Shown piece after piece: positions 18,106-27,923 of a stretch of 64,000 bases of DNA; position 1 is the stretch's first letter; every line of letters begins with the position of its first letter. The DNA is taken from assembly GCF_023502425.1 (NCBI RefSeq), contig NZ_JAMFMA010000001.1, positions 1,116,001 through 1,180,000 on the forward strand, written 5' to 3'. The position numbers and the translations under genes were made by a program. The stretch is from Flagellimonas spongiicola. GTDB lineage: Bacteria; Bacteroidota; Bacteroidia; Flavobacteriales; Flavobacteriaceae. A model generated the notes under the pieces. That model searched no databases. It was not told where the DNA came from and saw only the letters and a program-made list of their open reading frames with translations.

Positions 18106-21100
18106 TCAATAAAACAACATGCCATTTGCAGTTATGTTCATCACTTTGTACTTCACATTTCTTTGACGGAGTGTAATCAACTTAATTTCTTCTTTGCCTG
18201 TTTGGTTGTTTTTCAGTGTGAACTTTAAGTATGTCGGTAGATTCGCTTGATTACCCATATAGGTCATGTTGATCAGCCAATCTCCTTGAGCTGCGTTTTC
18301 AATATCGAAAATTTCAGATAAATTACCTGCTTCTGCTTCCTTTTTTGAAAGCCCAGTCGTGTTGTTCCAATTAAAAAATCGTTGATTAGGCCCAACAAAT
18401 TGCAATTCAAACTGTGTATTTGGGTCATTCCATTCTACAATCAGACTTAAATCACCCAAAACTTCGCTTGGAAACTTAGTACGGTCTACACCAATAATTT
18501 CTCCATGGGTTTTAACCAATTCCAAAATTTCCCGCTTAACTATTATATCCAAACCTTTATCATTAAGGGTTTCACGGTTATTGATGTAAGACTTGTAGCG
18601 TTGCCATGCCTCTTTGGGTTGATCTAACACCACATTCACTCTCGCCAAATCACGAATTGCTTGTGGAGAGGGATTCAATTGATGTATATGTTCATAAACA
18701 AGTTTGGCTTCAACATTATTTCCTTCTGATTCATAGGCATAGGCCAAAATTTTAAGCGCATCTTCATTTTCCGGAAAGACCTCCATTAAGTTAGACTGTA
18801 CGCGATTTGCCAATTGGAGGTTTTTCCAGTATTCAAGAAATCCTACACATGCTTCGCGATAAAAACTAGGTATGGAACCATATTTTTTTTGTTCCACTAT
18901 GTATGTGTCGTAGGCATTTTCCAAAGAGTTCGCGGCAACAATTCGCTGTACATAAGCGGGTTTACTGGATATGCCTGTGGCCAATTCAATGGCATCATCC
19001 TGATATTGATTGCTTGGTTGAACATTTGAAGGCTTAATTTCTTCATCAAAGGTATTACTGATGGTCCGAACCAATATGACACCCCCTGGAGCAAGGCGAC
19101 CATATTTTGCAGTACTCCAGCCCAAAGGCATTATGGTAATATCCTTGATATCGTGTAAATCAATATGGTTTGGCGGATTTGTTGGCGGATACACATGACC
19201 GTCAATGTCCCAGGCCAAAGCCCTGCCACGTAACAGTACCATTTCGTAATCTTCTGGGTATTTTCGAACTACATCCACCCCAGGAAATTTACCTTCTAAC
19301 GCATCCATAAGTGTTTGGGCTGATCTACTTATTGCCGAACCTTCCATTTGTTTCACACTGAAACCCATCTTTTCCATGTCCAAGGTTCCAAACCGGGTTG
19401 AAATGTTCTTCTTTAATGGTTTCTCCAGTTCTTTACTCATTTTATCTTCTGAAACCACTACCTCTTCCAAGGCGGTAATTCCAATTGGCATAATGACTTT
19501 TAGCATTCGAGAACCCGTATTTACTACTGAAAATGCATTTTCCCTACCTGGATAAGAAAATTCTAAGATCTCCCCATCAAAAGCCTGAATCACAAAGTTG
19601 CCATCAGCATCTGTTCGCGATTGCCTATTGGAATTCCGTACTTGGACCAAAACGTTTTGTAAAGGTTCTTCCAAATCACCAACACTGCCCTTGACCAGAG
19701 ATGCTTTTTTAACATCCAGCCTAGTGGTATAATCCAAATTATCCTTAATGTTATATTGAGTGTACGAAACTGCTTGAGCGGCATCACCCAATTTCTCAAG
19801 GTTTAAATAGTTGCCACCATGATCTTCCGCCAACGTTTTTAAGTATTTGTGATTGGCATTATGTTGCCCATTGATGATGAACAATTCGCCCGTCCAGTCA
19901 ATACCAAGATCATCAGGAAAATACTTTCCATCTGTAAATAATAAGGTATGTGGGCCAATAACCATGGTTTCCCAAAGTTTTTGACTTGGACCACCGTCAT
20001 AACTACTCGCTAGTAATTCGGTTTTGAGTTCGTCCCAATTCCCTTTTCTAATTTGAAAGATTTTTTTCGGGAACCATTCGTTGCTAAATTGCTGTAATTC
20101 CACAGTAACATCGCCTAATCGCTGTAAATAGGCATTAAGAAAATCCAATTCCTTGGCGATGTTTCTTTCCTTCATGGATCTTGACTGATCCCACAGTAAT
20201 GACACAACTGTTGGCTTTTTTCTTTCGGCTATAGCCGTTTTATTGGATTTTAATTCTGTTTCTTCTACTTCTGATGTGTTCAAGTGATATGCTATGGTTA
20301 CGCCTTTTCTCATGCGTTTCCATTTACCTTGGCTAACCACCCTAGTATAAGATCGAGCGCCATCATCAAATGCAGATATACCAATACCTACTCTACCTCC
20401 ATAAATTTTAAGGAGCTCCAGACTAATAACAAAATGATTCTTTACTACAATATTATAGGGTGAGAGGTCTATGGTTATGGTTCCTTGCCGTTGTTTAATG
20501 GTGTGAAGAATGTTCGCTTTGGTTCTATTTTTTCTTGGAAGACCTTTATGTAAGTCGTAAATATTGACACGTACCAAAATACTATCCGAAATATTGGCTG
20601 CTACATTGAATGATACATCCTCTAATTTCAAGGGACCTTTTCTTACCATGATTTTTGAGGCATGCTCTCCTCCTAAGGCCAGACTATCGTTCCAAAATCC
20701 AAAGAGTCTGCGTGAACTACTCTCATAACCGATTCGCCGGTTATCTGCATCACTTTTTTTGACCACCACGCCATCAAGTTCATACGCTGCAGCCTGGAGC
20801 AATATGATAGGACTTTCATTTAATTGTTCTGAGAAATCTGCAATAGAAAATTTCAAAGTTTCATATCCGATTCTTGATATTTGGATGGAATCATAGGATT
20901 TCACAGCTTTGGAATTCGCTTCAATTTTAAAACTGCCATCAAAATCGGAAACCGTTCCAATGTTTTTAGTCAATACTCCGATGTTCGCAAAGTCTACTGG
21001 CTTACCAGATTCCACATCAACCAAACGTCCTTCAAGATGCGTCTGACTTGATGCAAAAAAAGGGATTAACCCACATAAAATAAACACAGAGAAATTCAAT

Positions 21101-21108
21101 GTTCGCAT
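18106..21108 (-). CDS. Mosaic surface protein: carboxypeptidase-regulatory, vWA-like, TonB-plug and TPR-like modules
   Basis: A 1000-residue protein with a signal peptide (cut near 22). In order: a CarboxypepD_reg-like domain (about 23-110, LEGRLVDVESGKPVDFANI); a beta-rich region (115-275); a vWA-like domain (about 295-440) with the DxSxS motif in LLWDQSRSM and LLFTDGKYF downstream; a second CarboxypepD_reg-like domain (about 475-545, TDADGNFVIQAFDG); a TonB-plug-like domain (about 585-680, MDALEGKFPGVDVVR, PGGVILVRT); helical repeats resembling TPRs (about 735-850); and a C-terminal beta domain. No 22-strand barrel follows the plug, so it is not a transporter. The large size and single-gene setting suggest an outer-surface or periplasmic scaffold. 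Confidence 0.75.
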   Translation of the reverse strand: MRTLNFSVFILCGLIPFFASSQTHLEGRLVDVESGKPVDFANIGVLTKNIGTVSDFDGSFKIEANSKAVKSYDSIQISRIGYETLKFSIADFSEQLNESPIILLQAAAYELDGVVVKKSDADNRRIGYESSSRRLFGFWNDSLALGGEHASKIMVRKGPLKLEDVSFNVAANISDSILVRVNIYDLHKGLPRKNRTKANILHTIKQRQGTITIDLSPYNIVVKNHFVISLELLKIYGGRVGIGISAFDDGARSYTRVVSQGKWKRMRKGVTIAYHLNTSEVEETELKSNKTAIAERKKPTVVSLLWDQSRSMKERNIAKELDFLNAYLQRLGDVTVELQQFSNEWFPKKIFQIRKGNWDELKTELLASSYDGGPSQKLWETMVIGPHTLLFTDGKYFPDDLGIDWTGELFIINGQHNANHKYLKTLAEDHGGNYLNLEKLGDAAQAVSYTQYNIKDNLDYTTRLDVKKASLVKGSVGDLEEPLQNVLVQVRNSNRQSRTDADGNFVIQAFDGEILEFSYPGRENAFSVVNTGSRMLKVIMPIGITALEEVVVSEDKMSKELEKPLKKNISTRFGTLDMEKMGFSVKQMEGSAISRSAQTLMDALEGKFPGVDVVRKYPEDYEMVLLRGRALAWDIDGHVYPPTNPPNHIDLHDIKDITIMPLGWSTAKYGRLAPGGVILVRTISNTFDEEIKPSNVQPSNQYQDDAIELATGISSKPAYVQRIVAANSLENAYDTYIVEQKKYGSIPSFYREACVGFLEYWKNLQLANRVQSNLMEVFPENEDALKILAYAYESEGNNVEAKLVYEHIHQLNPSPQAIRDLARVNVVLDQPKEAWQRYKSYINNRETLNDKGLDIIVKREILELVKTHGEIIGVDRTKFPSEVLGDLSLIVEWNDPNTQFELQFVGPNQRFFNWNNTTGLSKKEAEAGNLSEIFDIENAAQGDWLINMTYMGNQANLPTYLKFTLKNNQTGKEEIKLITLRQRNVKYKVMNITANGMLFY

Positions 21109-21268
21109 TGTTTCCAGTTTTAAAAGATCTACCGCAAAACACTAGTAGCATCTTACCTTCCAAGTCATAAATTACGGTAAGTTTGTGAAACCTATAAATT
21201 AATAGCGATAAATACGCTTCCACTTATTAAAATTCTAGAACTTTAGTACCGAAAAGAGCAAAATATTC

Positions 21269-22237
21269 ATGAAAGTTTTTACCGTAAAGAATTATGGAAC
21301 TCCAGTTGACGCCCTTCAAATTGAAGAATGTCAAATCCCTAAACCAGGAAAGGACGAGATTACATTAGCGGTCAAAGCCACCACCATAAACGATTATGAT
21401 TGGGCAATGATTACCGGAAAGCCGTTTATTTATCGTTTGATGTTCGGATTACTAAAGCCTAAAAACGCCATTCCAGGAATGGAATTATCTGGAATAGTTA
21501 CATCAATAGGTGACGAAGTTGGCACTTTTAGCGTTGGTGATAAGGTCTATGGTGATATTTCTGACCATGGTTTTGGCACTTATGCGGAATATGTTTGCAT
21601 AAATGCCAATGCTGTGCAAAAGATGCCGGAACAAATGGACTTTGTTCAAGCGACTGCCCTACCCCATGCATCACTTCTGGCTTTTCAAGCATTTAAAAAA
21701 GTTGGGTTATCCAAAGGGCAGCGCGTATTGATAAATGGTGCTGGAGGAGGGGTTGGCACGATAGGTCTTCAATTGGCCAAACTCAAAGAGTGTCATGTCA
21801 CTGGTGTGGATTCAGAAATGAAATTGGAAAAGATGGCATCACTTGGATTTGATAATGTGTTGGATTACAGAAAAATTGACTTCACTAAAATGGATGACCA
21901 GTATGATGTCATCTTAGACTGCAAATCTACTCGCTCCATATCTAGTTTGAACAAAGTGTTAAATCCAACTGGAAAATACATAACAGTTGGCGGTAGCATT
22001 GGAAAATTGCTTCATCTTGCCGTGTGGGGGAAGTTGGCCAATTGGATTACTGGAAAACATTTCGGAATTCTGGCCCTTAAACCCAATCGAGAATTACATC
22101 GAATTGCAGCGTTATTTCAACAACAAAAACTAACTGCATGTATTGATGGGCCACATTCATTTGATGCTATTCCCAATTTGGTCAACTACTTTGGAAAAGG
22201 CAATCATTTCGGAAAGGTTGTCATAATTTTGGATTGA
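21269..22237 (+). CDS. Zinc-free MDR oxidoreductase (quinone oxidoreductase-like)
   Basis: A 322-residue medium-chain dehydrogenase/reductase. The GroES-like N-terminal domain includes KPKNAIPGMELSGIVTSIG; the Rossmann domain has the NAD(P) motif INGAGGGVGTIGLQLAK (about 145-161). The catalytic-zinc Cys/His set of true alcohol dehydrogenases is absent, which fits the NADPH:quinone/enone reductase branch. It is followed after 13 bases by a small DUF1801 gene on the same strand and is divergent from the mosaic surface protein. Confidence 0.85.
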   Translation: MKVFTVKNYGTPVDALQIEECQIPKPGKDEITLAVKATTINDYDWAMITGKPFIYRLMFGLLKPKNAIPGMELSGIVTSIGDEVGTFSVGDKVYGDISDHGFGTYAEYVCINANAVQKMPEQMDFVQATALPHASLLAFQAFKKVGLSKGQRVLINGAGGGVGTIGLQLAKLKECHVTGVDSEMKLEKMASLGFDNVLDYRKIDFTKMDDQYDVILDCKSTRSISSLNKVLNPTGKYITVGGSIGKLLHLAVWGKLANWITGKHFGILALKPNRELHRIAALFQQQKLTACIDGPHSFDAIPNLVNYFGKGNHFGKVVIILD

Positions 22238-22250
22238 TAAGTTTCAAAAC

Positions 22251-22679
22251 ATGTCAGAACTTAAGATTATAACGGACCAAGCTTTCGAAAACAAATTAAA
22301 TGGATATCCAAATGATGTATCCGTCTTAATGGACAATCTGCGATCTTTGATAATCCAAACGGCTAGGGATATTGATGGACTTACTGAAATCAAAGAAACA
22401 CTCAAGTGGGGAGAACCAAGTTTCATCACACCAATCGGTAGCACATTGCGAATGGATTGGAAAAGTAAGACCCCGAACCATTATGCACTTTATTTCCAAT
22501 GTTCAAGTCGTCTGGTGGTGACCTTTAAATCCATTTTTGGCAACCAACTTAAATTTGAGGGGAATAGAGCTATTATCTTATCAATAGGCACTGAAATTCC
22601 TGAAGAAATCTTAGTTGATTGTATCAAGGCAACACTTATGTATCATACAGTCAAGCACTTACCAACTCTCGGAATTTGA
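22251..22679 (+). CDS. DUF1801 domain protein
   Basis: A 142-residue protein with the YdhG/DUF1801 fold: LRSLIIQTARDIDGL, then KWGEPSFITPIGSTLRMDWK and YALYFQCSSRLVVTFKSIF. Members are small single-domain proteins of unknown function. It starts 13 bases after the MDR reductase stop and is probably cotranscribed with it. Confidence 0.78.
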   Translation: MSELKIITDQAFENKLNGYPNDVSVLMDNLRSLIIQTARDIDGLTEIKETLKWGEPSFITPIGSTLRMDWKSKTPNHYALYFQCSSRLVVTFKSIFGNQLKFEGNRAIILSIGTEIPEEILVDCIKATLMYHTVKHLPTLGI

Positions 22680-22824
22680 TTGATTATCGATAAAAATTGG
22701 GATTTGTTGCCTCCAAAACATAAAAATAATCCGATTTTTCTTACCTTGTAGTTTACTGAAAAGTTCCCTTTAAGATTTTATTCATTCTCAATGTTCGACT
22801 ACGGTCAAGAATCAATTGTTAATC

Positions 22825-23784
22825 ATGAATAGACAATTATATACATCAGGGAAATTTGTCTTACGTATACTGCTTTTAGTGGTTTGCCTGTCATTTAGTT
22901 CTTGCAAGAATCAAAAAAAGCAAGAGAATTCAGTGTCTCCAATTCTTAAAGCCAATGTAATAGAAATAGTCACGGATAATATGGATTTCCAAATGATGGA
23001 TACCATTAAGTCCGGGTGGAACACTTTTAGGTATATCAATAATTCCACACAAACGCACTTTGTTCTTATAAACAGTTACCCTCCAGGGAAATCCTCCAAG
23101 GATGCAGAGGATATCATTGCCCCTATTTTTGAAGCTGCACTTGCATTAATCAACGAAGGTAAACAAGATGAGGCCTTGTCAGTTTTTGAACAATTACCGG
23201 AATGGTTCAAAGAGGTGCAATTCATAGGTGGAACTGGGCTACTATCGCCAAATTCCATCTGTGAAACTACTTTGTATCTCGAACCTGGCGATTATATGTT
23301 GGAGTGTTATTTAAAGATGCAAAATGGGATGTTTCATACCACAATGGGGATGACCAAAGACCTTGTAGTATCTTCTACTAAATCTGGAAATGAAGAATTG
23401 AAAGCTACTATTAACTTGAGCATATCAAGCACAGAAGGGATCTTCACCAAAGATTCCATAGTTGGTGGTCTACAAACCTTTTCCGTTCACTTTGTTGATC
23501 AAATCAAACACGAAAATTTCGTTGGTCACGACCTTAATCTTGTAAAGATTGATGAAGGTTCCGACTTGTTGGCATTGGAACAATGGATGAACTGGGCTAC
23601 ACCAAATGGTCTTATTGAACCTTCGCCAACGGGCTTTACTTTTTTGGGAGGTGTTAATGATATGCCAGCAGGTGGAACAGGTTATTTTACCGCGCAATTG
23701 GACCCTGGTAGTTATGCCTTAATCTCAGAAGTTCCAAATGCAACTTCTAAAGGGCTGTTGCGAACCTTTGAGATTAGGAAATAG
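22825..23784 (+). CDS. Lipoprotein with two cupredoxin-like halves, function unknown
   Basis: A 319-residue predicted lipoprotein; ATG 22825 is preferred over an in-frame TTG 9 bases earlier. The lipobox is LSFSSC (Cys at about 27). The body seems duplicated: the first half has KSGWNTFRYINNS, EVQFIGGTG and TLYLEPGDYMLECYL; the second has VGGLQTFSVHFVD, FTFLGGVND and TAQLDPGSYALISEV at matching spacing. These strands resemble cupredoxin-like domains, but I see no full set of copper ligands. It is not part of an obvious operon. Confidence 0.6.
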   Translation: MNRQLYTSGKFVLRILLLVVCLSFSSCKNQKKQENSVSPILKANVIEIVTDNMDFQMMDTIKSGWNTFRYINNSTQTHFVLINSYPPGKSSKDAEDIIAPIFEAALALINEGKQDEALSVFEQLPEWFKEVQFIGGTGLLSPNSICETTLYLEPGDYMLECYLKMQNGMFHTTMGMTKDLVVSSTKSGNEELKATINLSISSTEGIFTKDSIVGGLQTFSVHFVDQIKHENFVGHDLNLVKIDEGSDLLALEQWMNWATPNGLIEPSPTGFTFLGGVNDMPAGGTGYFTAQLDPGSYALISEVPNATSKGLLRTFEIRK

Positions 23785-23818
23785 TTACTTCAGGATGTCA
23801 GATGTTAAAACATAAGTC

Positions 23819-25030
23819 TTAATTTCTGTTCTTCTCCTCAATCCACTTACCCATGTATTTTGTTGCAGCTAATCCCTGTTGTAGAAGCATTCGTCCAATA
23901 ATATTATCGTTACGAAAAGTTGTCAGACTGGTATGTAACTCCTTAATCCGCTCTTTTAACGCTGTTCGATGTTTGTCTTTTGAATATACTCTAGATACAA
24001 TGTTAAATCCATTGGCCTGTGCTTCCTTCCAAACCATTTCATTTTGATACAAGCGGACCGCATTATGTACAAATTCCTCCCAATTATGAGATATTGCACC
24101 CGACCATGGCATGTCATCATACATTCCTTCTGCTCCAATGGCTGTGGTGATGTTTGGAGTTCCATTACACATTGCATCGGTCAATTTGCCCTTAATCCCC
24201 GCCCCAAATTCTATCGGCGCCAAAAGTAAACGGGCATTTTGTAGGACTTGGTCCAAGTTTAATATCCAACCCATAATTTCAAATCCTTCTTTGGGTTTAT
24301 GCATTTCCAATACTTGTTGGGGTAAATAGGCGCCGATAATTTTCAGTTTTGCATCTGGGATTTCGTTCCGAATCAACGGCCATATTTCTTGTTTTAGCGT
24401 TTTTATAGCGTGGATATTCGGAGCATGTTTTCCATTTCCAATGCATACAAAATCCGTTCTATCCTTGTAAGACGGCCATTTTTTTATTTCATCCTCAGTT
24501 GGAATATCCAACATAAATGGAAGGTGCATTAACAAGGATTCAGGAACAGCTGCTTCCTTGACAAGTAGTTCTACTTCTACCATTGAAATCATCAATGTTA
24601 GATCCGAGCGAAAAATAGAAGCAAGTTCCCGCAATGTCATGGGATGTTGTTTCCATCCGCCTAGGTTTTTTTCTTCTCTTGATTTACGTAAGGAGTGTAA
24701 ATCTTCAGTATTCAATATGCGAAGTGTATTTGGAAGAATATCCGATACACGCCATCCAAATTGCTCTTCAGTCATAAAACGGTCAAACACAACAATTTCA
24801 GGATGCAGTTCCATTAGAAACTCATCAAAACTTGAATTGTTCAATTGTAATTCAACACAATCTACCCCTTTTGAAAGAAAATTGTAACTAAATTCTGTTT
24901 TACTGGACGTGGACCCAAATGTAATTTTGTATCCAAAATCTAGAAAGGCATCCACCAATTGAAGCATGCGTTTTCCGGCAGCAGTTGTGCTAGGTTCCGG
25001 CCATACATGCCCAATAATGAGGATATTCAT
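23819..25030 (-). CDS. Family 4-type glycosyltransferase
   Basis: A 403-residue GT-B fold enzyme. The N-terminus reads ILIIGHVWPEPSTTAAGKRM, a donor/acceptor loop typical of GT4 enzymes; the second Rossmann half contains DFVCIGNGKHAPNIHAIK, LKIIGAYLPQQV and LLAPIEFGAGIKGKLTDAM, the last of which is the nucleotide-sugar contact region. It probably adds a sugar to a cell-surface glycan. The acceptor is unknown and no other polysaccharide genes lie close by. Confidence 0.82.
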   Translation of the reverse strand: MNILIIGHVWPEPSTTAAGKRMLQLVDAFLDFGYKITFGSTSSKTEFSYNFLSKGVDCVELQLNNSSFDEFLMELHPEIVVFDRFMTEEQFGWRVSDILPNTLRILNTEDLHSLRKSREEKNLGGWKQHPMTLRELASIFRSDLTLMISMVEVELLVKEAAVPESLLMHLPFMLDIPTEDEIKKWPSYKDRTDFVCIGNGKHAPNIHAIKTLKQEIWPLIRNEIPDAKLKIIGAYLPQQVLEMHKPKEGFEIMGWILNLDQVLQNARLLLAPIEFGAGIKGKLTDAMCNGTPNITTAIGAEGMYDDMPWSGAISHNWEEFVHNAVRLYQNEMVWKEAQANGFNIVSRVYSKDKHRTALKERIKELHTSLTTFRNDNIIGRMLLQQGLAATKYMGKWIEEKNRN

Positions 25031-25091
25031 ATGATCATCAATGATTTAACTAGACAATCCTAGTAATTGCTTTCCCTGAAAACGGCAAAAG

Positions 25092-26603
25092 TTACATCAA
25101 CGCGGCAAATTTCTTGGAGATGCTAGAACGTAATTTACGCTCATAATCCTCTTCCAGCCACTCCTTGTAGTTTTTGGTGTTGTTCATAATGCAATAGGAA
25201 TATTGGCGGACACGATAAGCAATTTCTTCTTTAAGTTCTTTGGCCAAAATTCTTGCATCAAAGACATCTTCACTGTTTTCCACACAAATTTGGGCATGTT
25301 GCTCAATGCTTCTTTCAAGAACTTCTTTCGATTTTCTTCCCTGCGCGAACACTTTCTTGTATTCTTCCTTGATGTCAAAAGTGATGTTTTCCGACTTGCT
25401 GAATTTGGCTTTTAAGTCATCTGGCATCTCATAGACGAATTCTCGTTCTATGTCCTCATCATTCTTGATATTCTCCAAATAAAAGTCGGGGAAATGAAAG
25501 ATTTCTTGCCAATCCACAGGAGAATCCCAGGGGCCGAACCTCGCAATATTGTTTCCTAGATCTATTACTGAAAAATCATTCTTGCCTGGAATAATTCGCG
25601 AGCCACGACCAATCATTTGGAAATAAAGTGTCAGCGATCTGGTTGCCCTATTTAAAATAATGGATTGAACTGTTGGTTCATCAAAACCAGTGGTTAAGAT
25701 ACTCACCGAAGTCAAAATAGCTTCCGGGGTGTTCGCAAACCATTCAAGGATTTCCTTTCGCTCAGATGCGGTATTTTTATTATCTAAATGCCGGATATTG
25801 TATCCTGCTTTTTTAAAAGTCTCATACACGTAAAGCGAAGTACTGATCCCGTTGTTGAAAATCAGTGTTTTGGTGCCTTTGGCCACATCTTCATAGGCAG
25901 CTAACAACTTACCCAGCATGCTATGATTACCGTAGAATTCATCCGAAGATTTTACGGTATAATCTCCATTTATACCCAGTTTTAAAGTTCTTAGGCTAAC
26001 ATCATAATTATAGAGGTTAGCTTTGGCCAAAAACTGTTTACTTATAAGCGATTTGATAGATTCCCCAATAATCAAATGCTTATAGTTATCCTTCATTGGA
26101 AGCTTGATATTGGAACTTAGCGGCGTAGCGGTTACCCCTAATATCGTAGAATCTTCAAAGTACTTGAAAAGTTTCCGGAATGAATTGTAATGTGCCTCAT
26201 CAATGATGACCAATCCAATATTATTGAGTTTGATCTTTTCTTCCTGCAATCGGTTATTAAGTGTTTCTACCATTGCAACAAAGCACATATACTCATCTTG
26301 ATCGTAGAGTTCTTTTACTTCGCTGTTGATGATCTTATTTGCAACTCCAAAACCATGTAGCATCTTAGAGGTTTGGCCACTTAACTCAATGCGGTGTGTG
26401 AGAACCATTACCTTTTTTCCCGTGTCTTGAATGTATTTACGTGTGATCTCAGAAAACACCACGGTTTTACCTCCCCCGGTAGGCAATTGATACAGAATAT
26501 TGGTGCCTTTAGGTAGCTCGTTAATATGCTGGAAAATCTTCGTGAGATCCTCCTGTTGATAATCGTATAAGTTCTTTTTGCTTACAGCTCTTTCTATCTC
26601 CAA
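25092..26603 (-). CDS. SF2 DEAD/DEAH-box helicase
   Basis: A 503-residue superfamily 2 helicase. Motif Q-like LYDYQQEDL, Walker A PTGGGKTVVFSE (about 42-53), motif II VIIDEAHYNSF, motif III GVTATPL and motif VI QMIGRGSRIIPGKNDF are all intact. The start codon is TTG at 26601-26603: a stop lies directly upstream in frame and no ATG follows until past Walker A. The C-terminal 100 residues are helical and charged. It resembles UvrB/RecQ-like general helicases of Bacteroidota. No nuclease or methylase partner is adjacent, so a restriction role is not supported. Confidence 0.88.
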   Translation of the reverse strand: MEIERAVSKKNLYDYQQEDLTKIFQHINELPKGTNILYQLPTGGGKTVVFSEITRKYIQDTGKKVMVLTHRIELSGQTSKMLHGFGVANKIINSEVKELYDQDEYMCFVAMVETLNNRLQEEKIKLNNIGLVIIDEAHYNSFRKLFKYFEDSTILGVTATPLSSNIKLPMKDNYKHLIIGESIKSLISKQFLAKANLYNYDVSLRTLKLGINGDYTVKSSDEFYGNHSMLGKLLAAYEDVAKGTKTLIFNNGISTSLYVYETFKKAGYNIRHLDNKNTASERKEILEWFANTPEAILTSVSILTTGFDEPTVQSIILNRATRSLTLYFQMIGRGSRIIPGKNDFSVIDLGNNIARFGPWDSPVDWQEIFHFPDFYLENIKNDEDIEREFVYEMPDDLKAKFSKSENITFDIKEEYKKVFAQGRKSKEVLERSIEQHAQICVENSEDVFDARILAKELKEEIAYRVRQYSYCIMNNTKNYKEWLEEDYERKLRSSISKKFAALM

Positions 26604-26642
26604 CTAATAAATGGATTAAATGTTCCAAAATATCAAACCTTA

Positions 26643-26650
26643 CAAAATTA
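26643..26650 (-). promoter_or_regulatory. Possible -7 box for the helicase gene
   Basis: Minus strand reads TAATTTTG, a perfect match to the Bacteroidota TAnnTTTG box, about 40 bases before the helicase start. No well-placed TTG -33 element is seen. Confidence 0.35.
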
Positions 26651-26860
26651 GCGGTTTTTTATATGTTGCTATTGATTTGTGGTCGCAATTCTATCAAGAT
26701 ACTATCAACAATTTCTTAGACCTCTGATAATGAATCACTTTCCGTTTTTCTAATAACATTTTGATAACAAAAACAAATCCTGTTTGGAAATTTGTCTTTT
26801 ATGGTGTATTATGAATGCTTAAAATCACCGCATTCCTAACACAGCAATTTAGTACACCAC

Positions 26861-27724
26861 ATGAGGCAGTTAAAAATCATTAAGCAGGTTACCAACCGTG
26901 AATCCAAATCCCTCGATAAATACCTTCAGGATATCAGTAAAATTGAACTGATCACTGCACAGGAAGAAGTGGAATTGGCTCAGAAGATTCGCACTGGAGA
27001 TCAGGCTGCCCTTGAAAAGTTGACCAATGCCAACCTCAGATTTGTAGTTTCGGTGGCTAAACAATACCAAAACCAAGGTCTAACTTTACCAGATTTAATC
27101 AATGAAGGAAATTTGGGCTTGGTTAAGGCGGCACAACGTTTTGATGAAACCCGCGGATTTAAGTTTATTTCCTATGCGGTCTGGTGGATTAGACAATCAA
27201 TTTTACAAGCCTTGGCTGAACAATCACGTGTGGTACGATTGCCTTTGAACAAAATTGGTTCCATTAACAAAATCAAGAAGACTTTCTCGTATTTAGAGCA
27301 AGCGCATGAGCGCCCACCGTCTGCGGAGGAAATTGCAAAGGAGCTCGATATGACAGTATCCGAAGTGAAGCAGTCCTTAAAAAATACGGGGCGTCACGTT
27401 TCTATGGATGCACCATTGAAGGAAGGTGAGACGTCTAGCTTATATGATGTATTGAATTCTAGTGAATCACCGAAGCCGGATAAAGATTTAATGCATCAAT
27501 CCCTGTATACTGAAATCAATAGAGCACTGGAAACGCTATCACCTAGAGAGGCCGATGTTGTTCGGCTTTACTATGGAATTGGCGACCAGCAATCCATGAC
27601 TTTGGAAGAGATCGGGAGTACTTTCGATTTGACTAGAGAACGTGTACGTCAAATTCGGGAAAAGGCAATTCGAAAACTTAGACATACCTCCAAGAGCAAG
27701 ATTCTTAAATCCTATCTAGGCTAA
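26861..27724 (+). CDS. rpoD: Primary sigma factor RpoD/SigA (short Bacteroidota form)
   Basis: A 287-residue sigma-70 family factor lacking region 1.1, as is usual for the primary sigma of this phylum. Region 1.2 is [20 protein letters not shown]; region 2 has [38 protein letters not shown] and [15 protein letters not shown]; region 3 has [14 protein letters not shown]; region 4 has LYYGIG and the helix-turn-helix [19 protein letters not shown]. It directs recognition of TAnnTTTG promoters such as those noted in this window. The upstream 257 bases hold no gene. A bidirectional terminator follows. Confidence 0.95.
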   Translation: MRQLKIIKQVTNRESKSLDKYLQDISKIELITAQEEVELAQKIRTGDQAALEKLTNANLRFVVSVAKQYQNQGLTLPDLINEGNLGLVKAAQRFDETRGFKFISYAVWWIRQSILQALAEQSRVVRLPLNKIGSINKIKKTFSYLEQAHERPPSAEEIAKELDMTVSEVKQSLKNTGRHVSMDAPLKEGETSSLYDVLNSSESPKPDKDLMHQSLYTEINRALETLSPREADVVRLYYGIGDQQSMTLEEIGSTFDLTRERVRQIREKAIRKLRHTSKSKILKSYLG

Positions 27725-27745
27725 TTAACTACTATAAACAAAAAG

Positions 27746-27773
27746 AAAAGGGTCGCTCATTGCGACCCTTTTT
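27746..27773. terminator. Bidirectional terminator shared by rpoD and the micropeptide genes
   Basis: A perfect 9-bp GC-rich stem (27748-27756 with 27762-27770), extendable by two A-T pairs, with a 5-base loop. T runs follow on both strands (plus after 27770; minus after 27748), so it can end rpoD transcripts and those coming from the opposite side. Confidence 0.85.
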
Positions 27774-27796
27774 AATGCTTTATACCCTTTAGGGTG

Positions 27797-27898
27797 CTAT
27801 GGACGACTTAGTTGACTGATGTTGAAATCCGTCAACATTTGATTTAAATCCTGAATAAAACTCAAGTAAGCCGTATTTTCCTGGTTTTGATTTTTCAT
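27797..27898 (-). CDS. Micropeptide 1 of a tandem homologous pair (33 aa)
   Basis: A short open frame, ATG at 27896-27898, stop TAG at 27797-27799. The core reads AYLSFIQDLNQMLTD (residues 10-24). It aligns residue for residue with the core of the next peptide upstream, EYLAFLQELNEILS, sharing YL-F-Q-LN-L with conservative changes elsewhere, while many codons differ silently. It therefore looks like a selected protein. Amphipathic helix, no signal peptide. It lies 25 bases after the micropeptide 2 stop and 23 bases before the shared terminator stem. Confidence 0.65.
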   Translation of the reverse strand: MKNQNQENTAYLSFIQDLNQMLTDFNISQLSRP

Positions 27899-27923
27899 GA
27901 ACTAAGGTTTTGGGGTGTTTGTT

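Noticed and set aside
25092-26603. Helicase as part of a restriction or defence island
   Set aside because: No nuclease, methylase or other defence gene nearby; neighbours are a glycosyltransferase and rpoD.
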